Assembly: GCA_947579605.1 (NCBI GenBank)
Contig: OX388309.1
Span: 22,139,071 to 22,203,070, forward strand
Length of the DNA: 64,000 bases
Direction of reading: 5' to 3'
From: Athripsodes cinereus
Lineage: Eukaryota; Arthropoda; Insecta; Trichoptera; Leptoceridae
Shown here one piece after another: positions 44,201 through 54,349 of the stretch. A program made the position numbers and the translations under genes. The notes under the pieces were generated by a model. That model did no database searches, had not been told where the DNA came from, and saw only the letters and a program-made list of their open reading frames with translations. Every line of letters begins with the position of its first letter. Position 1 is the stretch's first letter.

Positions 44201-44302
44201 TCCTTCACCGTCCATGGGGCCAGATTGTGGAACCAGCTTCCACCAAAAATTCGTACTTGTACGTCTTTTTATACTTTTAAAAGAGAGATCAATGGTTACT
44301 AG
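41291..44302 (+). CDS. LINE-J polyprotein: APE endonuclease and reverse transcriptase
   Basis: Intact 1003-residue frame of a Jockey/CR1-group non-LTR retrotransposon; it nicks target DNA and reverse-transcribes the element RNA onto it. Residues 1-70 are Ser/Pro-rich and low complexity. The endonuclease spans about 74-295: HVNAQS (N80), SESWL (E107), VVYCPP (Y183), MGDFNT (D213, N215) and SNHD (282-285), where the usual SDH is SNH. A linker follows. The reverse transcriptase spans about 540-830: FRPIS (568), QSGFRRGHST, LLDFSSAFNSVD (D639), GVPQGCILSPL (695-705), YADDLQLY (D727, D728) and NPAKSQAIIIG. The C-terminus ends FTVHGARLWNQLPPKIRTC. There is no ribonuclease H domain or zinc knuckle. 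The first in-frame ATG is taken as start; M8 is also possible. Lack of any stop or frameshift suggests a young, perhaps active copy. The clade within the group is not fixed. Confidence 0.95.
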   Translation: MNIGSWIMNDFALQHENSFHSLPPSPSVSSSSSYTSAQHSLSDSYISVANSSISSPPSLSELLRTSLNSSKNIFNACHVNAQSIPAHHDELLASFSDIDLHAILISESWLKPMLPSSLFGLPGYRMIRCDRVGRVGGGVAIYLREDIGYKVVKSSESQVVGGMEYLFIEVSTLHSKILLGVVYCPPTCNYFTEFETLLESLTHSYIHSVIMGDFNTCLMKNDYRSSKLLNLLNALNLHVMPLLPTHHTCNTNIATETLLDLILTSLPDHVKGHGQLTASGFSNHDLIYLSYKIKLPKIKPKMYKFRSFRRINIDQLREDAGELTWQDIYSSNDIDFMVDKFNHSILGLYDRHAPVRSIIMKRPPAPWLNDEIRKVMAKRDRAKVKFKTDKTTIRWENYKFLRNRCTHLCRLAKKEFFLAGIDSSSPGDAWKFINKYGLNRQTDSIDSVSVGLSELNLHFASPPVDMDPSIKAASLSNLTNYGSDGEIFKFRLVTLEEVRKTLQSIKSTAVGCDGVGLKMISLLSDFITPVIVFIINYSLISATFPNQWKNANVIPLAKVSDPSSPKDFRPISILPLLSKIMEKLVYQQLNDYLLANNFLNRFQSGFRRGHSTTTALLKISEDVRSAMEVRQLTLLTLLDFSSAFNSVDFDILLARLRTLNITGDALRWMDSYLRGRRQRVFIGDEFSSWVDLRAGVPQGCILSPLLFSIFINPITENLHGAYHLYADDLQLYIHFDLNNLDVAFHTMNVNLEHINLWCRDHGLLINPAKSQAIIIGSSKNLSSLTLSAPLPSLVLNNTTIPFSDVVKNLGLFFDTKLSWWKHINEISRKVFGSLHSLRRMQNFLSVDTKKLLVQSLIHPLFDYADVCYLDLSVEGLNKLERLQNTCIRYIFNLKKYDHVSEYRERLGWSKIPQRRDIHTLLLLYKIIFAPTAPAYLKERFEFLSSHGVPLRSAANNLLAIPPHHSSCYTDSFTVHGARLWNQLPPKIRTCTSFYTFKREINGY

Positions 44303-44433
44303 TTATTTGTGACGTTTATACATAGATTCATCCTAACATTTTTTTTTTTCTCTTCACGTGTATTCATTCACGTTGAGCAGCCCTCCCCCCCCCCTCCCCC
44401 CCTCCAACATGTGTGTTGCATTTCGCATTTACA

Positions 44434-44464
<31 letters not shown>

Positions 44465-44875
44465 GTTTATTTATTTATTTTTCTTATATGTATTGCTGTA
44501 TTTACGGTACCTATGTATCTTAGTATCTATTTGTATGTATGTATGTATTGTATTTACGGTATTTATTTTAGTACATATCTATTTGTATGTATATATTAAT
44601 TATTTATGTAGTTATTTATTTTTAATTCTTTTGGTAATTTTTTAAGAGTATGTATTATATATTTATGGTTAATAATTTGGTTTCTATGTATCATTTTAAA
44701 GACTTTTTATAATTATTTTTATTTTTTATTATTGTTTACAATTTATCTTGTTTTACTTTATTGGGTTAGTTGGAAGATATCGCGTCCCTGCGATAAACTC
44801 GCCCATTGTGCAAAATATTTGTATATACCATGTTGTAATCTCATTCTTTTTGTTAAAATATTTTGTACAATAAAG

Positions 44876-44907
<32 letters not shown>
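44303..44907 (+). mobile_element. LINE-J 3' UTR with hairpin, AATAAA and (TTA)n tail
   Basis: Downstream of the stop are a C-rich tract (CCCTCCCCCCCCCCTCCCCC near 44382) and about 27 T residues at 44432-44459. Then comes the conserved core GGTTAGTTGGAAGATATCGC (44764-44783) with hairpin ATCGC-GTCCCT-GCGAT (44779-44794). ACAATAAAGT supplies a polyadenylation-like signal at about 44868, followed by a TTA-repeat tail. Frames at 44358-44645 and 44732-44932 are UTR composition artefacts. The core is shared with copies at 4635, 58620 and 62393. Confidence 0.85.
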
Positions 44908-45458
44908 ATACACATTCTCGAAATACAAATAAACACAACCATATGAATATAATCAATTTTTTATTTTGAATTATAATATTTTGTGAAAAGGTGCCGATAC
45001 TTTGATAATTAATATCTTTTATAATTATTATTGGTATCGCAGCTTTCCTGTTTCTTTATACAGTGAGTTGGGTTATAATAATAATATTATTATTACCATC
45101 AAGAGGTGTTTCTGTTTTATAACTAATTGATGCTATTTTGTTTTATAATCGCTTATAAGTGAGATGAAGGGGACGACCCATATCTTCATTAATACAAGAT
45201 GAATATAGCTACCAATGCCTACCATTTAACTATGTATAAGCAATGGCGGAAGAAGAATATTTAATAATTGATAATATTTTTATAATTGTTCTGCTCTAAA
45301 AGCAAAGTTCGAGTTTTAATATGTGCTAAGTTTGTAGTAAATTCAATGATATTAATTGTAAATTTTAATTTATTATGTTTTGTTTTCAAGGAAAATTTTT
45401 ATTTTGTAATGGCAAATAATAAGTAACCACCAACCTGAGGACCGTCATATGAATCATC
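44908..45458. other. No gene recognised
   Basis: AT-rich 3' flank of LINE-J. Confidence 0.6.
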
Positions 45459-45518
45459 ATAGCTTAAAGCTTAGAGAGATCATAGCTTAAAACTTAGAGA
45501 GATCAAAGCTTAAAGCTT
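45459..45518. repeat. 23-bp tandem repeat, 2.6 units
   Basis: Unit ATAGCTTAAAGCTTAGAGAG plus ATC; units begin at 45459, 45482 and 45505, the last partial. Each unit contains the palindrome-like AGCTTAAAGCTT. Confidence 0.85.
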
Positions 45519-45549
45519 GCATTGAAGGTTTTTCAGACGTATGAAATAA

Positions 45550-45625
45550 ACTAGTGTCACGAAGCGGTAGGATTCCAACACGGGATCTTTCGATTGAAAG
45601 ATCCCATGATCAGGTTACCGACAAC
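45550..45625 (-). other. tRNA-like relic with perfect 10-bp hairpin
   Basis: GGGATCTTTC (45582-45591) and GAAAGATCCC (45596-45605) form a perfect stem with a 4-base loop. On the minus strand it precedes TGTTGGAATCC, one base from a B box, with CCTACCGCTTCGTGAC after it. This resembles the anticodon arm and T arm of a tRNA-derived SINE, but no A box is clear. Confidence 0.4.
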
Positions 45626-46098
45626 TTGCACTATAACTTTGCAACTACTTTGGATTCTTACATTAATTGTAAGAATTTTATAGAAAAAGACGTTTGATAA
45701 TTTCGTATGTGGAATTCGTTTTCAGCTACGCCACTGTTTATAAGTAATATTTCGTCAACAGTAATTATTTTCTAATCCATTCATCCTAGTTATGATTCTG
45801 AAATAAATTCTTATCTTCCTATTCTAATAACTAGATTTTTCAATAGCAAACATTCTAAGGCGTTTTGTTATTTATTAAAACGAACAAGTATCATATATAT
45901 TATAACTCTTCTTATTTATAAAATATTATTTTTTGATAAGCTTATTTCCAAGTTTTTGAAGTCATCGTACGAATCATATTTCTTATAAAAACTAAAAATG
46001 AACGACCTGCTAATGAAAATACTTTTTATATTCAAACTTTTACATTTTTTTAGGCTTAATGAATTGTTTTACTAACATAGTTATTCCTACTAATACTT
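45626..46098. other. No gene recognised
   Basis: AT-rich; nothing supported. Confidence 0.6.
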
Positions 46099-46175
46099 TA
46101 CCATCACGGCATGTCCCGCAAGTACGGTAGCCAGCAGACCACTTGCATATTAAAAGCATGCAGGTTATTATATGA
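46099..46175 (-). repeat. SINE-A 3' fragment
   Basis: TACCATCACGGCATGTCCCG, CAAGTACGGTAGCCAGCAG, ACCACTTGCAT and GCATGCAGG are the SINE-A 3' end in antisense. The rest is lost. Confidence 0.65.
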
Positions 46176-48288
46176 ATTTAAAAAATTACATCGTTAACAT
46201 ACAAATATATATAATAGTATGTTTGTATAACGATACGATGTTTTCTTTGAAAATATTTTTTATACGAACTTATTGTTGTAAGACTTTTAATATGCGCCAA
46301 TTTATTACCAATTAATTTGGTTGCATGCATATGAAATTCCTAGAGATTGCGTATAGCAATCTTGTTAGCCTTTGGCGCTTTGCTACCGATGTTATGTAGT
46401 AGGTACATTCGTTAAATGTTGCAGCTATCTCAATTAATGATTGTTGAAATTGAAAATGTTTATACAAAATAAAAGCTCATGATTAATTTATTGACGGGTG
46501 CTTTAAACCATGTACTAATAATAACTAGTAGATTTCGATCTAACTAATAATTTCCCATTAAAAAATGAAGTTTATAATTGCTATACGAGCAGTAGATGAC
46601 AGTTCAATCTGAGATCTAAAATTAATTCTAACTTCTTTATACTTTTTTATTATAATTAACAATACACTTTGTATAACAGTTAGTAGTAGATGGACAGCTT
46701 ATTTCAAAGTGTTTGTGATAGAATGAAACCCACAGGCGTTCTTGAATATTATTTTAGATAACATCGTTGATTATATAATGCGATAGTGAGATAGATTTAA
46801 TGGCGTCGAAATGAAGATGTAGCCGTTTATTAGAATAACAATAGACAAAAATTCCTACCTATCGAAATATTAAGTAAGCTATATGATAGATCAACTAGTT
46901 CACATGACAAGACAACTGTGTAAAGTAATAGTTTAATAAGTCATTGTCTTGTCCGTTCTTCTTTTTTTGTACAAATATACTCGAACGTGTATTGTGATTT
47001 GGGTAGGTACTTGTTTAGATATTTTATATTAAAAATTGTCGACCGTGTTAGTTTTAATTATCGATCTGTATAATAGAGACTAGAAAAACAGTACTTTGTT
47101 TATCAGAAAACACGTTCCAAAATTGTTAATAATAATTAATAATTATATTAACATGTTGTTTCACTCCCCAAATTAGGATGCTAATGGTTATTTTGTTACT
47201 TATGTTTAAATTTTGCACATTCTTTATACCTGACAAAGCGATACAAGCCTTACAACACCAATGTGTTTGGTCGCAAAATTGATTGGTCGCATAATAAATT
47301 TTTCCTTTTAATTTGTAGTCTTTACAATATAGGTTGATGGTTTCAATATGCCTGTTGAATATCAGTAGAATAATCTATCAATAATTTAATAATATAAGTA
47401 TCTTTTTCTTTTGATATTACGTCAGCTCCCCTTAACAACGTGTTTTGACTATCACATGTGAGAATGTGTCCCTATTATGGCCGAAACAACTCCTGACACT
47501 CCTAAGCCCTATCCAGTCATGCATTTTATCGAGTGTGGACATTCACCTACTTGCAACACTTCTTCGAGTGGAGTTTATTAGGTATCTTTTAAAAATATTT
47601 AGTTATAGTTACTTTATATTACCTACACTAAATAAATAAATAAAAAAAAAAACACTACCGGTTTCAACGGTAAGATGCTTTCATACCTAATTGTATCTAC
47701 TTTTTCGTAAATTAAAATTATATTAATCAGTTGGCTGAAATGTTGTTGAAATTTTATTGAATTATATTTCAATACTTAGTTTTTTTTTATATTTTAAGTA
47801 GGTATTTTGAAGCTGTAAGAAATTAAAAAATGATACAATTTTATAAATTATACAATAATATAATTCAAATCTTGAACATGGACATACTGATTGAGGATTT
47901 TTTTGGTGAGATCTTTTAATAGGAAATTCAAGTTCTTATATTAAAAATATATTACATGAATGCGTATTATAAAGTTTAATAATTCTATTTCTGAAATATC
48001 CACGTGCGCGTGAAAGAAGATAAATATATTAAAAAGTAGGTAGATATACCAAAATTGTGTTCGAACTTTTGCTTATTTACACTGTGGGCGAAACCTTATT
48101 TAATTTGTATTCATAAAACACCGGAAGCTTAGACATAATAACATAAATAAATATCAATTTTTCCGAGAACATGTTCTGAAGCTTTATCACTTTAATTTTC
48201 ATTATCATTAATCTTATATAAGCTTTTGGATTAATTTAAATTTTATAATATTTACGATTCCACTTCTTTTTATAAAAGAAAAATGATT
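46176..48288. other. No gene recognised
   Basis: About 2.1 kb AT-rich. The frame at 47445-47639 covers a less AT-rich patch (LLWPKQLLTLLSPIQSC) but matches no family I know. An AATAAATAAATAA run at about 47628-47642 may be a retroelement tail. Confidence 0.5.
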
Positions 48289-48401
48289 TAGGTGTCTTAT
48301 AAATAGACATGTTGACACTTCAGCGATGAGGTATGGCACTCATCAAGAGAAGACAACCCAAAGACAGACAAATTTGTGAGAAACTCCGTGATGGTACAGA
48401 A
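48289..48401 (+). repeat. SINE-A fragment with internal deletion
   Basis: TTAGGTGTCTTATAAATAGA, CACTTCAGCGATGAGGTATG, GCACTCATCAAGAGAAGAC and CTCCGTGATGGTACAG keep SINE-A order, with parts of the 3' half missing. Confidence 0.55.
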
Positions 48402-48514
48402 TTACATTTCATATCGAATTACTCGAGCTAATTAAGAAGATTTCAAAATTTTTTATACTTATAATTTTGTTTTTTTGATGCCTAATATTTTTTAGGATAA
48501 AAGATGCACACAAA

Positions 48515-48557
48515 TTTGAATGTTTTTTAGTACCTATAATACTAAAAAACATTCAAA
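48515..48557. repeat. Perfect 18-bp hairpin
   Basis: TTTGAATGTTTTTTAGTA (48515-48532) pairs exactly with 48540-48557 across a 7-base loop. No TIR-type flanks are seen. It could be a small foldback relic. Confidence 0.85.
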
Positions 48558-49626
48558 ATGTCTCGAAACTATTACATAGTTAATCCTTCTAAAATAAATG
48601 ACGATGCACACATAAGTTGAAATATTGATATATATGGAAACTGGCTTAATATTTTACTTTGCCCAGCAGGTATTTTGAATTGACGACATGAAACATAATT
48701 TGTATGTTAATATTAGACTTCGTTCGAGTGTTTAGTCCTATAAAAAAAATCATAATATTTTCCAATCATTGTCTTCAAAGGTAAACTTATGAATACATGA
48801 ATATTTGACATCTCTAAACAATCTGGGTAGTTATGTCCATATTTTTATATAGCATCTGTTAGAATTATTGTAAAACGAAAATGTATTTAATTAATGTTAG
48901 TATGTTAATTATGTATAAAATTATTCTCAAATACTTGTTTTTAAACGAAGTGTTGGTGATAAAAATAGTATTTTTATATCAAAATATTAATTAAAAACGA
49001 CTAATGAACATAGTGATGCTGATCAGTAGGTATCTAAACTTTGTATGCAACCAGTTTTTATATAAATAAATAAATAAATAAATAGTGTATTATCATAAAA
49101 AAAAATTTAGATTTTATCGAAATTTCTATGTAAATTTTGTATTATTTGAATAATGTTTTATTACTAAAATTAAGTATTGGTTATGAGCAGTTTATAGTGT
49201 GACATTGTCGAATTTGTATGTGTATAGATTTTAATTTATTATTATGTAACAAAGAAATATTTGGTCATATTTGTCTATTTACTTATTTTATTCTTCTTGC
49301 ACATCATCATTCACATAACAAAATCAGTTTACATAAGAAAAAATGTGATATGCAGTAGTGGGGAGATTATCACTATTGTATTTCTTCTATCTGTTCACGT
49401 CATAGTTACAATAAAAACAAACAATAATAATAAAAACAAAAAGAGAAATTGCTACATAAATCAAAAAGAGAAAAAAACTACAGTTTAAATAGTTTTCTTA
49501 AAATATTTTTTCGGCATAGATACTTTTCTATTATTGATTAGACCTCTAAGTTATTATTTGAACTTCTGGTCAACGTTCATTAATGCCATAAAGAAAAAAA
49601 AATCGTACAATTACTACCTATCTACA
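48558..49626. other. No gene; (AATA)n run
   Basis: An AAAT repeat lies at about 49063-49084. The 75-codon frame at 49261-49488 is AT-driven. Confidence 0.6.
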
Positions 49627-49672
49627 ATACTATCACGGTATTTTACAAAAGTTTGGTAGCCAGTACGTTAGT
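49627..49672 (-). repeat. SINE-A terminal fragment
   Basis: CTATCACGGTATTTTACAAA then GTTTGGTAGCCAG is a short, diverged SINE-A 3' end in antisense. Confidence 0.4.
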
Positions 49673-50883
49673 GTATGATTATGAACTCTCGTTAACAATA
49701 TCGCCATTTGCAATAGTACCCTTTAATGTTTTATTTATTTATAGGTACTTAGTTGATATTTCGAAAAACAAATTTACTGTGCGAGAGAGAATTAAACGTG
49801 TTGAAAAAGATCAAGTAATTTCAAGTATCGTTGTATTCATAAAGTAATTTTCCATCGCAAGATATAGAAATTTCTTTTCAAAGTTTAAAGCAGTAAGGAA
49901 ATTGCAATTTATTGAACATGTTTTCATCATATAACATGATCGTAATAATATAAAGCAAGCGACATAAAATAAGCAGCTTTTTGTACTCAACGTCGCTCAA
50001 GTCAATTCCCTGAAAGAAGTAGATTCTAAGGAATTACCTGAGTACTTAATATTTTCTGCTATAAGCCTTATTGATCTCAACTAACAGATGTTTATATTTA
50101 GATGCCAATCATTCGTACAATACTCTTACGTAAATAGCGTTCATAACAACATTAATTAAAAGCTTCACAATTACTACGCATTTTGTATTGCTTAAAGTCT
50201 TGGGTTTCAGTGTGTTACTTTGAAATTTTTATTGTTTTTCTCTTTTATATATTTTCCTTTTTTTACAATGCGAAAGATTCAGGTACTGGTTTCAACCAAC
50301 ACAAGTAGGTATGAGACATTCTATTAATAATGAGATCAGTTTATTTTTATGGTAAAGTAACAACGACCTAAATGTTTCAACATGTGATAAGTCATAAGGT
50401 ATGCCATTTGTGAAAAATGCAGTAGGGATAGAAGATTGATTGATATATCATATTTTTTTTAATTTGTTCATGCTATTTCTGCGTTCTCATGTTTTTGTAT
50501 AGAGTATCTTCAAACGAAATCAGTTGATTTTACAACTACAGAAACCAAAGATAATAATAATAATAATAATAATAACAATTCATTAATATTTCAGACTCCT
50601 CCAAGTAACCACAGCTATTTGGAAACACCAACATCTCTTTCTAACATCTTCATCCATTCGTTCATCTCACTTATATATCTGTATCTGTGTATGTTAAGTC
50701 GATGTTATTAACATGTTTCACAAATTATTATTATTATTGTAAAGCAAAGTTGGAGTTACGAAATTACAACCAAAAACAAAAGTTTGCTCTCGTCTTTGTA
50801 TACTGTCCAAAATATCTTAGTTTCAGTTTGTATTGTTGTCATTATTATATACGATAATAGACCATTACATTATATGAGGGAAA
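49673..50883. other. No gene; (AAT)n microsatellite
   Basis: An AAT repeat is present at about 50551-50575. The rest is AT-rich without a supported feature. Confidence 0.6.
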
Positions 50884-51115
50884 TATTGGATGCTAGGTGA
50901 TAGGAACGTGTTACAAATGCCAATCTGTAGTAGGCAGCTGTACCTAATACAGATTGACTATGATCCTGAATGAATCATAATTTGACAATCCAATTATGAT
51001 TGTATCAAAATTGAGGGCTTGGACAAACCTCTTTCACAATACATCGTTTTTATATAATTATAGCTGCAGAAATGGCGTGGAAAGAAGTGACTCAGATAGC
51101 TTCCCTACTAAAAAA
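50884..51115 (+). pseudogene. LINE-R relic, strongly decayed
   Basis: AACGTGTTACAAATGCCAAT, ACCTCTTTCACAATACATCG and GGCGTGGAAAGAAGTGACTC correspond in order to 3903, 4074 and 4127 of the young LINE-R copy. Stops and deletions are throughout, and there is no tail. Confidence 0.6.
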
Positions 51116-51914
51116 ATACTTACAAGGATGATAGTAAGTGAAAATTAATGCTCGGATTTCATAGTTTCATGTATTTTTCAGATGTATGACTTAATGCTCT
51201 ATACAATTAGTAATTAAAATATACCGAGTTAGTTACAAATGTGTTTTCTCTCATGACTGCTAAATGTGTTAATAATAATTGTTTTTACAGTCTCGATAAT
51301 TGCTTTTTAATTAAATGCAAAGTTTTGATTACCTTCCTCCCGACAAGGAAAATAACAACAAAACAAAAACTTTGTCAAACAAATAAAAAGTTATTTTAAG
51401 AATAAATATAATTTCAGTTTATATTACGTAACAAATTTTTCAATATAGTCTTAGAGAGTTGAATATACTGAAGTTTATCGCGAAGTAATAGATGTATTAC
51501 TTATTTCCGTTTACGTGAATCATAAAGAAGTTTGCTGTTCCATTTGTGTAATATTGGTAGGTGCACCTATTTATAGATCCTTTGTTGTGAGATTACGTGT
51601 ATCATATTAACCTGACGTAAGAAAATTTCTTAGAACTGGATAAGTATTATAACTGAATTTTATAAAAGGCTGTATACGCTCGTTGAAATTCGCAAACTAT
51701 TAATGTTTTAATATGGACGTCTAGGATTATCTACGTACATATATAAGTATTCAAAATATTATTAATTATGTTATTGTCATTCAACATTTAAAATTATTTT
51801 ATCTCAATAGGTAGGTACATATTAATTGTTTCTTAGGACAATAAATTATAGTCGTACCATCTTTTGTTGAGAGACTAGATATCCAATTCCGTAACAGAAA
51901 TTTCACAGGGAATG
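51116..51914. other. No gene recognised
   Basis: AT-rich; nothing supported. Confidence 0.6.
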
Positions 51915-52036
51915 AAATCAACTCAATCGCTCTTCAAAATTTCTCCCATGAGCGCAGTGCAGAAACAGACTTCTTCCACTCGGAACATTTTTGTACCAAA
52001 TGAATTAATTGTTTCCAGAACATTCTTAGCGGTCAG
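51915..52036 (-). pseudogene. LINE-R relic, 3' part (split by MITE)
   Basis: CAACTCAATCGCTCTTCAAA, GCAGAAACAGACTTCTTCC and CCAGAACATTCTTAGCGGTC are the antisense of the LINE-R 3' coding end (compare CCTCAACGCTCCTCTCGGG and CACGACATTCCTTGCGCTC in 25305-25410). It resumes at 53651. Confidence 0.7.
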
Positions 52037-53650
52037 TAGGGTTACTCTTGACAAAATCTAAACACGATCTTAATCTTAATCATACGACGCGTGAAGTGAC
52101 TATTGGCCAAAAATACGCACAAACCAATCACGCGGTAGCAGTAGCGCGGTGTTTTTGACCATAGTCACTTCGTGCGTCGTATGATCAAGATCAAGACTAG
52201 ATTAACTCTCGCCGTCCTAAAATGTGTAGCCAGTACACATGCTTCTGTTTATAATTAATATTTCAATAAATACAATAAATAGAAGGTCAAGATTTTAGGT
52301 AATCCTCAGTCATATATTTACGCATCGAATTAAAAATTATATTAACAATAATTGGAACTTATTGATTATTTCAAAGACATTTTTTGGAGAATGGAAATAA
52401 AATTACAAACACAAACAAAATATCTTACTAATACAATCAAATGCGCGATGTATTAACTGTATCTCACGTGTCTTCGACTGCTCGTACTCGGCTGTTGTCG
52501 TTAGATAGTGAATACTATTTACATCTCGCTCTCGCGAACTGTGCTGAGGAATGACTATGCGAAATAGCACTCAGTCGTGTTTTATCATTAGAGATCTATT
52601 ATTTTACTTCCGAAGTTGACTTAAATCCAGAGGTTTCAAAGTGATTTATTATTTCCGTTCCATAATATTTTTTTGGGGGTTGGCTTGGCCGGATCAATGT
52701 GTCTTTTTTTCTTGTTTTATTAATGTTTTGTCAACTCTCTGTGTGTGTCTCTGTAGAATAAATAAATAAATAAATAAATAAATAATATATAAATTTACCG
52801 GTAAATCTAATTTTTGAGTTAAATTATATCCAGAATCATTAATTGAGAAATAAAAAAATTATTTAAGAGTTAATAAAAGTGCGGATTCTTCGAGAGACAT
52901 TTGGAACTAAGCTATAAAATTATTCATTTTATTGTATCTATTACTGCTTATAACTTTTACGGTTTAAATGATTTTTAATTTTATCTATTTTCTGTAAATC
53001 ATTTTTTTATCTGTAAGTTTATAAGTTGCCTGTTCTTTTTTTTGAACTGTTGTATGGACTATTATATGTGCTGGTTATACTTTAATTTTTTATTTACTTT
53101 GATTATAATCTTGATATGTGTACATACATATATTTTGTCTTAGCTAAATCCTAAACAGGTTGGATAATCCATTTTCTATGCATTGATTGTCTTTATAATT
53201 GTGTAACAATAAATAAATTAATTAAATAACATATTAAATAGTTTGCAACCACTGCAGTTTACGCAAATGTATGTCGGACCATCGGCCGATGATTGCCGAT
53301 GAATGCCGATTGCACAATGCGTCGCTATGCGTGCGGTCAGCCGTCAGTTGGCCTTCGCTATTCATAATGAGTTGTCTTCTCGCTAGGTTCATGAGCGCTA
53401 GATAATGTTATTTTTTCACGTTTTCAGCAATATTTTATATATTTTTTATGATTTCCTATACAATACACATATACAATACTTTACTTATAACTGTCCGAAT
53501 GGTTTGGCTATGATTATTCCTATTTTTTCTATCCTAAACCGCTTATTTGAAAATGTGTAGTCACTACACATGTTAGGAGCGCGCGTAGGTTTTTAATTTC
53601 AGTAAGGCGAAGGTTAAGATCGTATTTAGATTGTGTCAAGAGTAGCCCTG
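52037..53650. mobile_element. Palindromic MITE, second copy, interrupted
   Basis: Left end TAGGGTTACTCTTGACAAAA (52037) and right end TGTCAAGAGTAGCCCTG (to 53650) match the 35500-35710 MITE. Without the inserted 1408 bp it would be about 206 bp, with the same inverted arms and GC-rich centre. The left border base differs (T for C). Flanks CAG (52034-52036) and CTG (53651-53653) fit a 3-bp CWG target after one mutation. Comparison with uninterrupted LINE-R (GCGCTCTGATATCG) confirms the empty site. Confidence 0.85.
52206..53613. mobile_element. 1.4-kb TTAA-flanked element (piggyBac-like, non-autonomous)
   Basis: TTAA at 52202-52205 and 53614-53617 bounds an insertion inside the MITE. Ends CTCTCGCCGTCCT and, inverted, CCTTCGCCTTACT share TCGCC. 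Subterminal copies of TCCTAAAATGTGTAG / TCCTAACATGTGTAG sit near both ends, each extending into an ATGTGTAG...CTACACAT type palindrome (52222-52240, 53553-53571). TTAA duplication and C-rich ends suit the piggyBac superfamily. No transposase frame is present. An inner LINE-like 3' end (ggcttggcc motif, then an AATA repeat at about 52758-52783) may be a further insertion. Confidence 0.75.
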
Positions 53651-53800
53651 CTGATGTCATTGTTATAGGAACAGATTGTCGAAATTTTATGGACGTACTG
53701 ACAATGTTCTATTTTAGCCAACTATCAATAAATATTCTCAAAGAAGACCATCGCCTGTCCTGTGTTACAAAACGACAAATCTTTGTAAAGTGCTTTAGCG
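53651..53800 (-). pseudogene. LINE-R relic, 5' part of split copy
   Basis: TGATGTCATTGTTATAGGAA, TTAGCCAACTATCAATAAAT and CCATCGCCTGTCCTGTGTTA continue the antisense LINE-R of 51915-52036. Extensive substitution makes it one of the older copies. Confidence 0.7.
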
Positions 53801-54349
53801 TACAATATTATACGTTATACAACCCATATTCATCAGAGATTCTATCAAATTTATTTCATTGTTCTATTCCTCATAACAACCAAATGTATAACATTGAAAT
53901 GAAATGCTAAAAACAATATCATGTTATAAATTTTTATGTAACAATAACAGGTAAAATAACATATTTTCTTTCATCCTTTGAATATGTAATATAATTTTGT
54001 ATTTCTATTTAGTAATTTGCGGTTAAAATGAGTAGGAGTGTACTCGTACGTACGTAACAAACACGTGGTGCTACGTAAGTAAGCATACTTTTGTTTCTCT
54101 AAAGCGACAAGGAATAATTTAATTACTTTTTATTTTCAAGGATGAAAAATAATCATATAACAAACCCTTTACAAATTGTATTTCAGTGGGTAGTGAGTCT
54201 AAATCATTGTTAGAGTAATCGCTACGGTTAAGTTTAATTAATGTGTAGGCAGCCTCACTGTTGTTGTTCAATAATTTGGTGCATGTTTATTGGCAGCATT
54301 GATTCAAAGAGTGAAATATACAAGTGAATTCATTACTTTGAAATGCTGA
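53801..54349. other. No gene recognised
   Basis: AT-rich. CGTACGTACG-like words near 54047-54056. Nothing supported. Confidence 0.6.

Noticed and set aside
40433..44912. AAATACA as firm target-site duplication of LINE-J
   Set aside because: A 7-base AT-rich match is too likely by chance; kept only as a hint for the 5' border.
44358..44932. Frames downstream of LINE-J
   Set aside because: Products of C, T and TTA tracts in the LINE-J 3' UTR.
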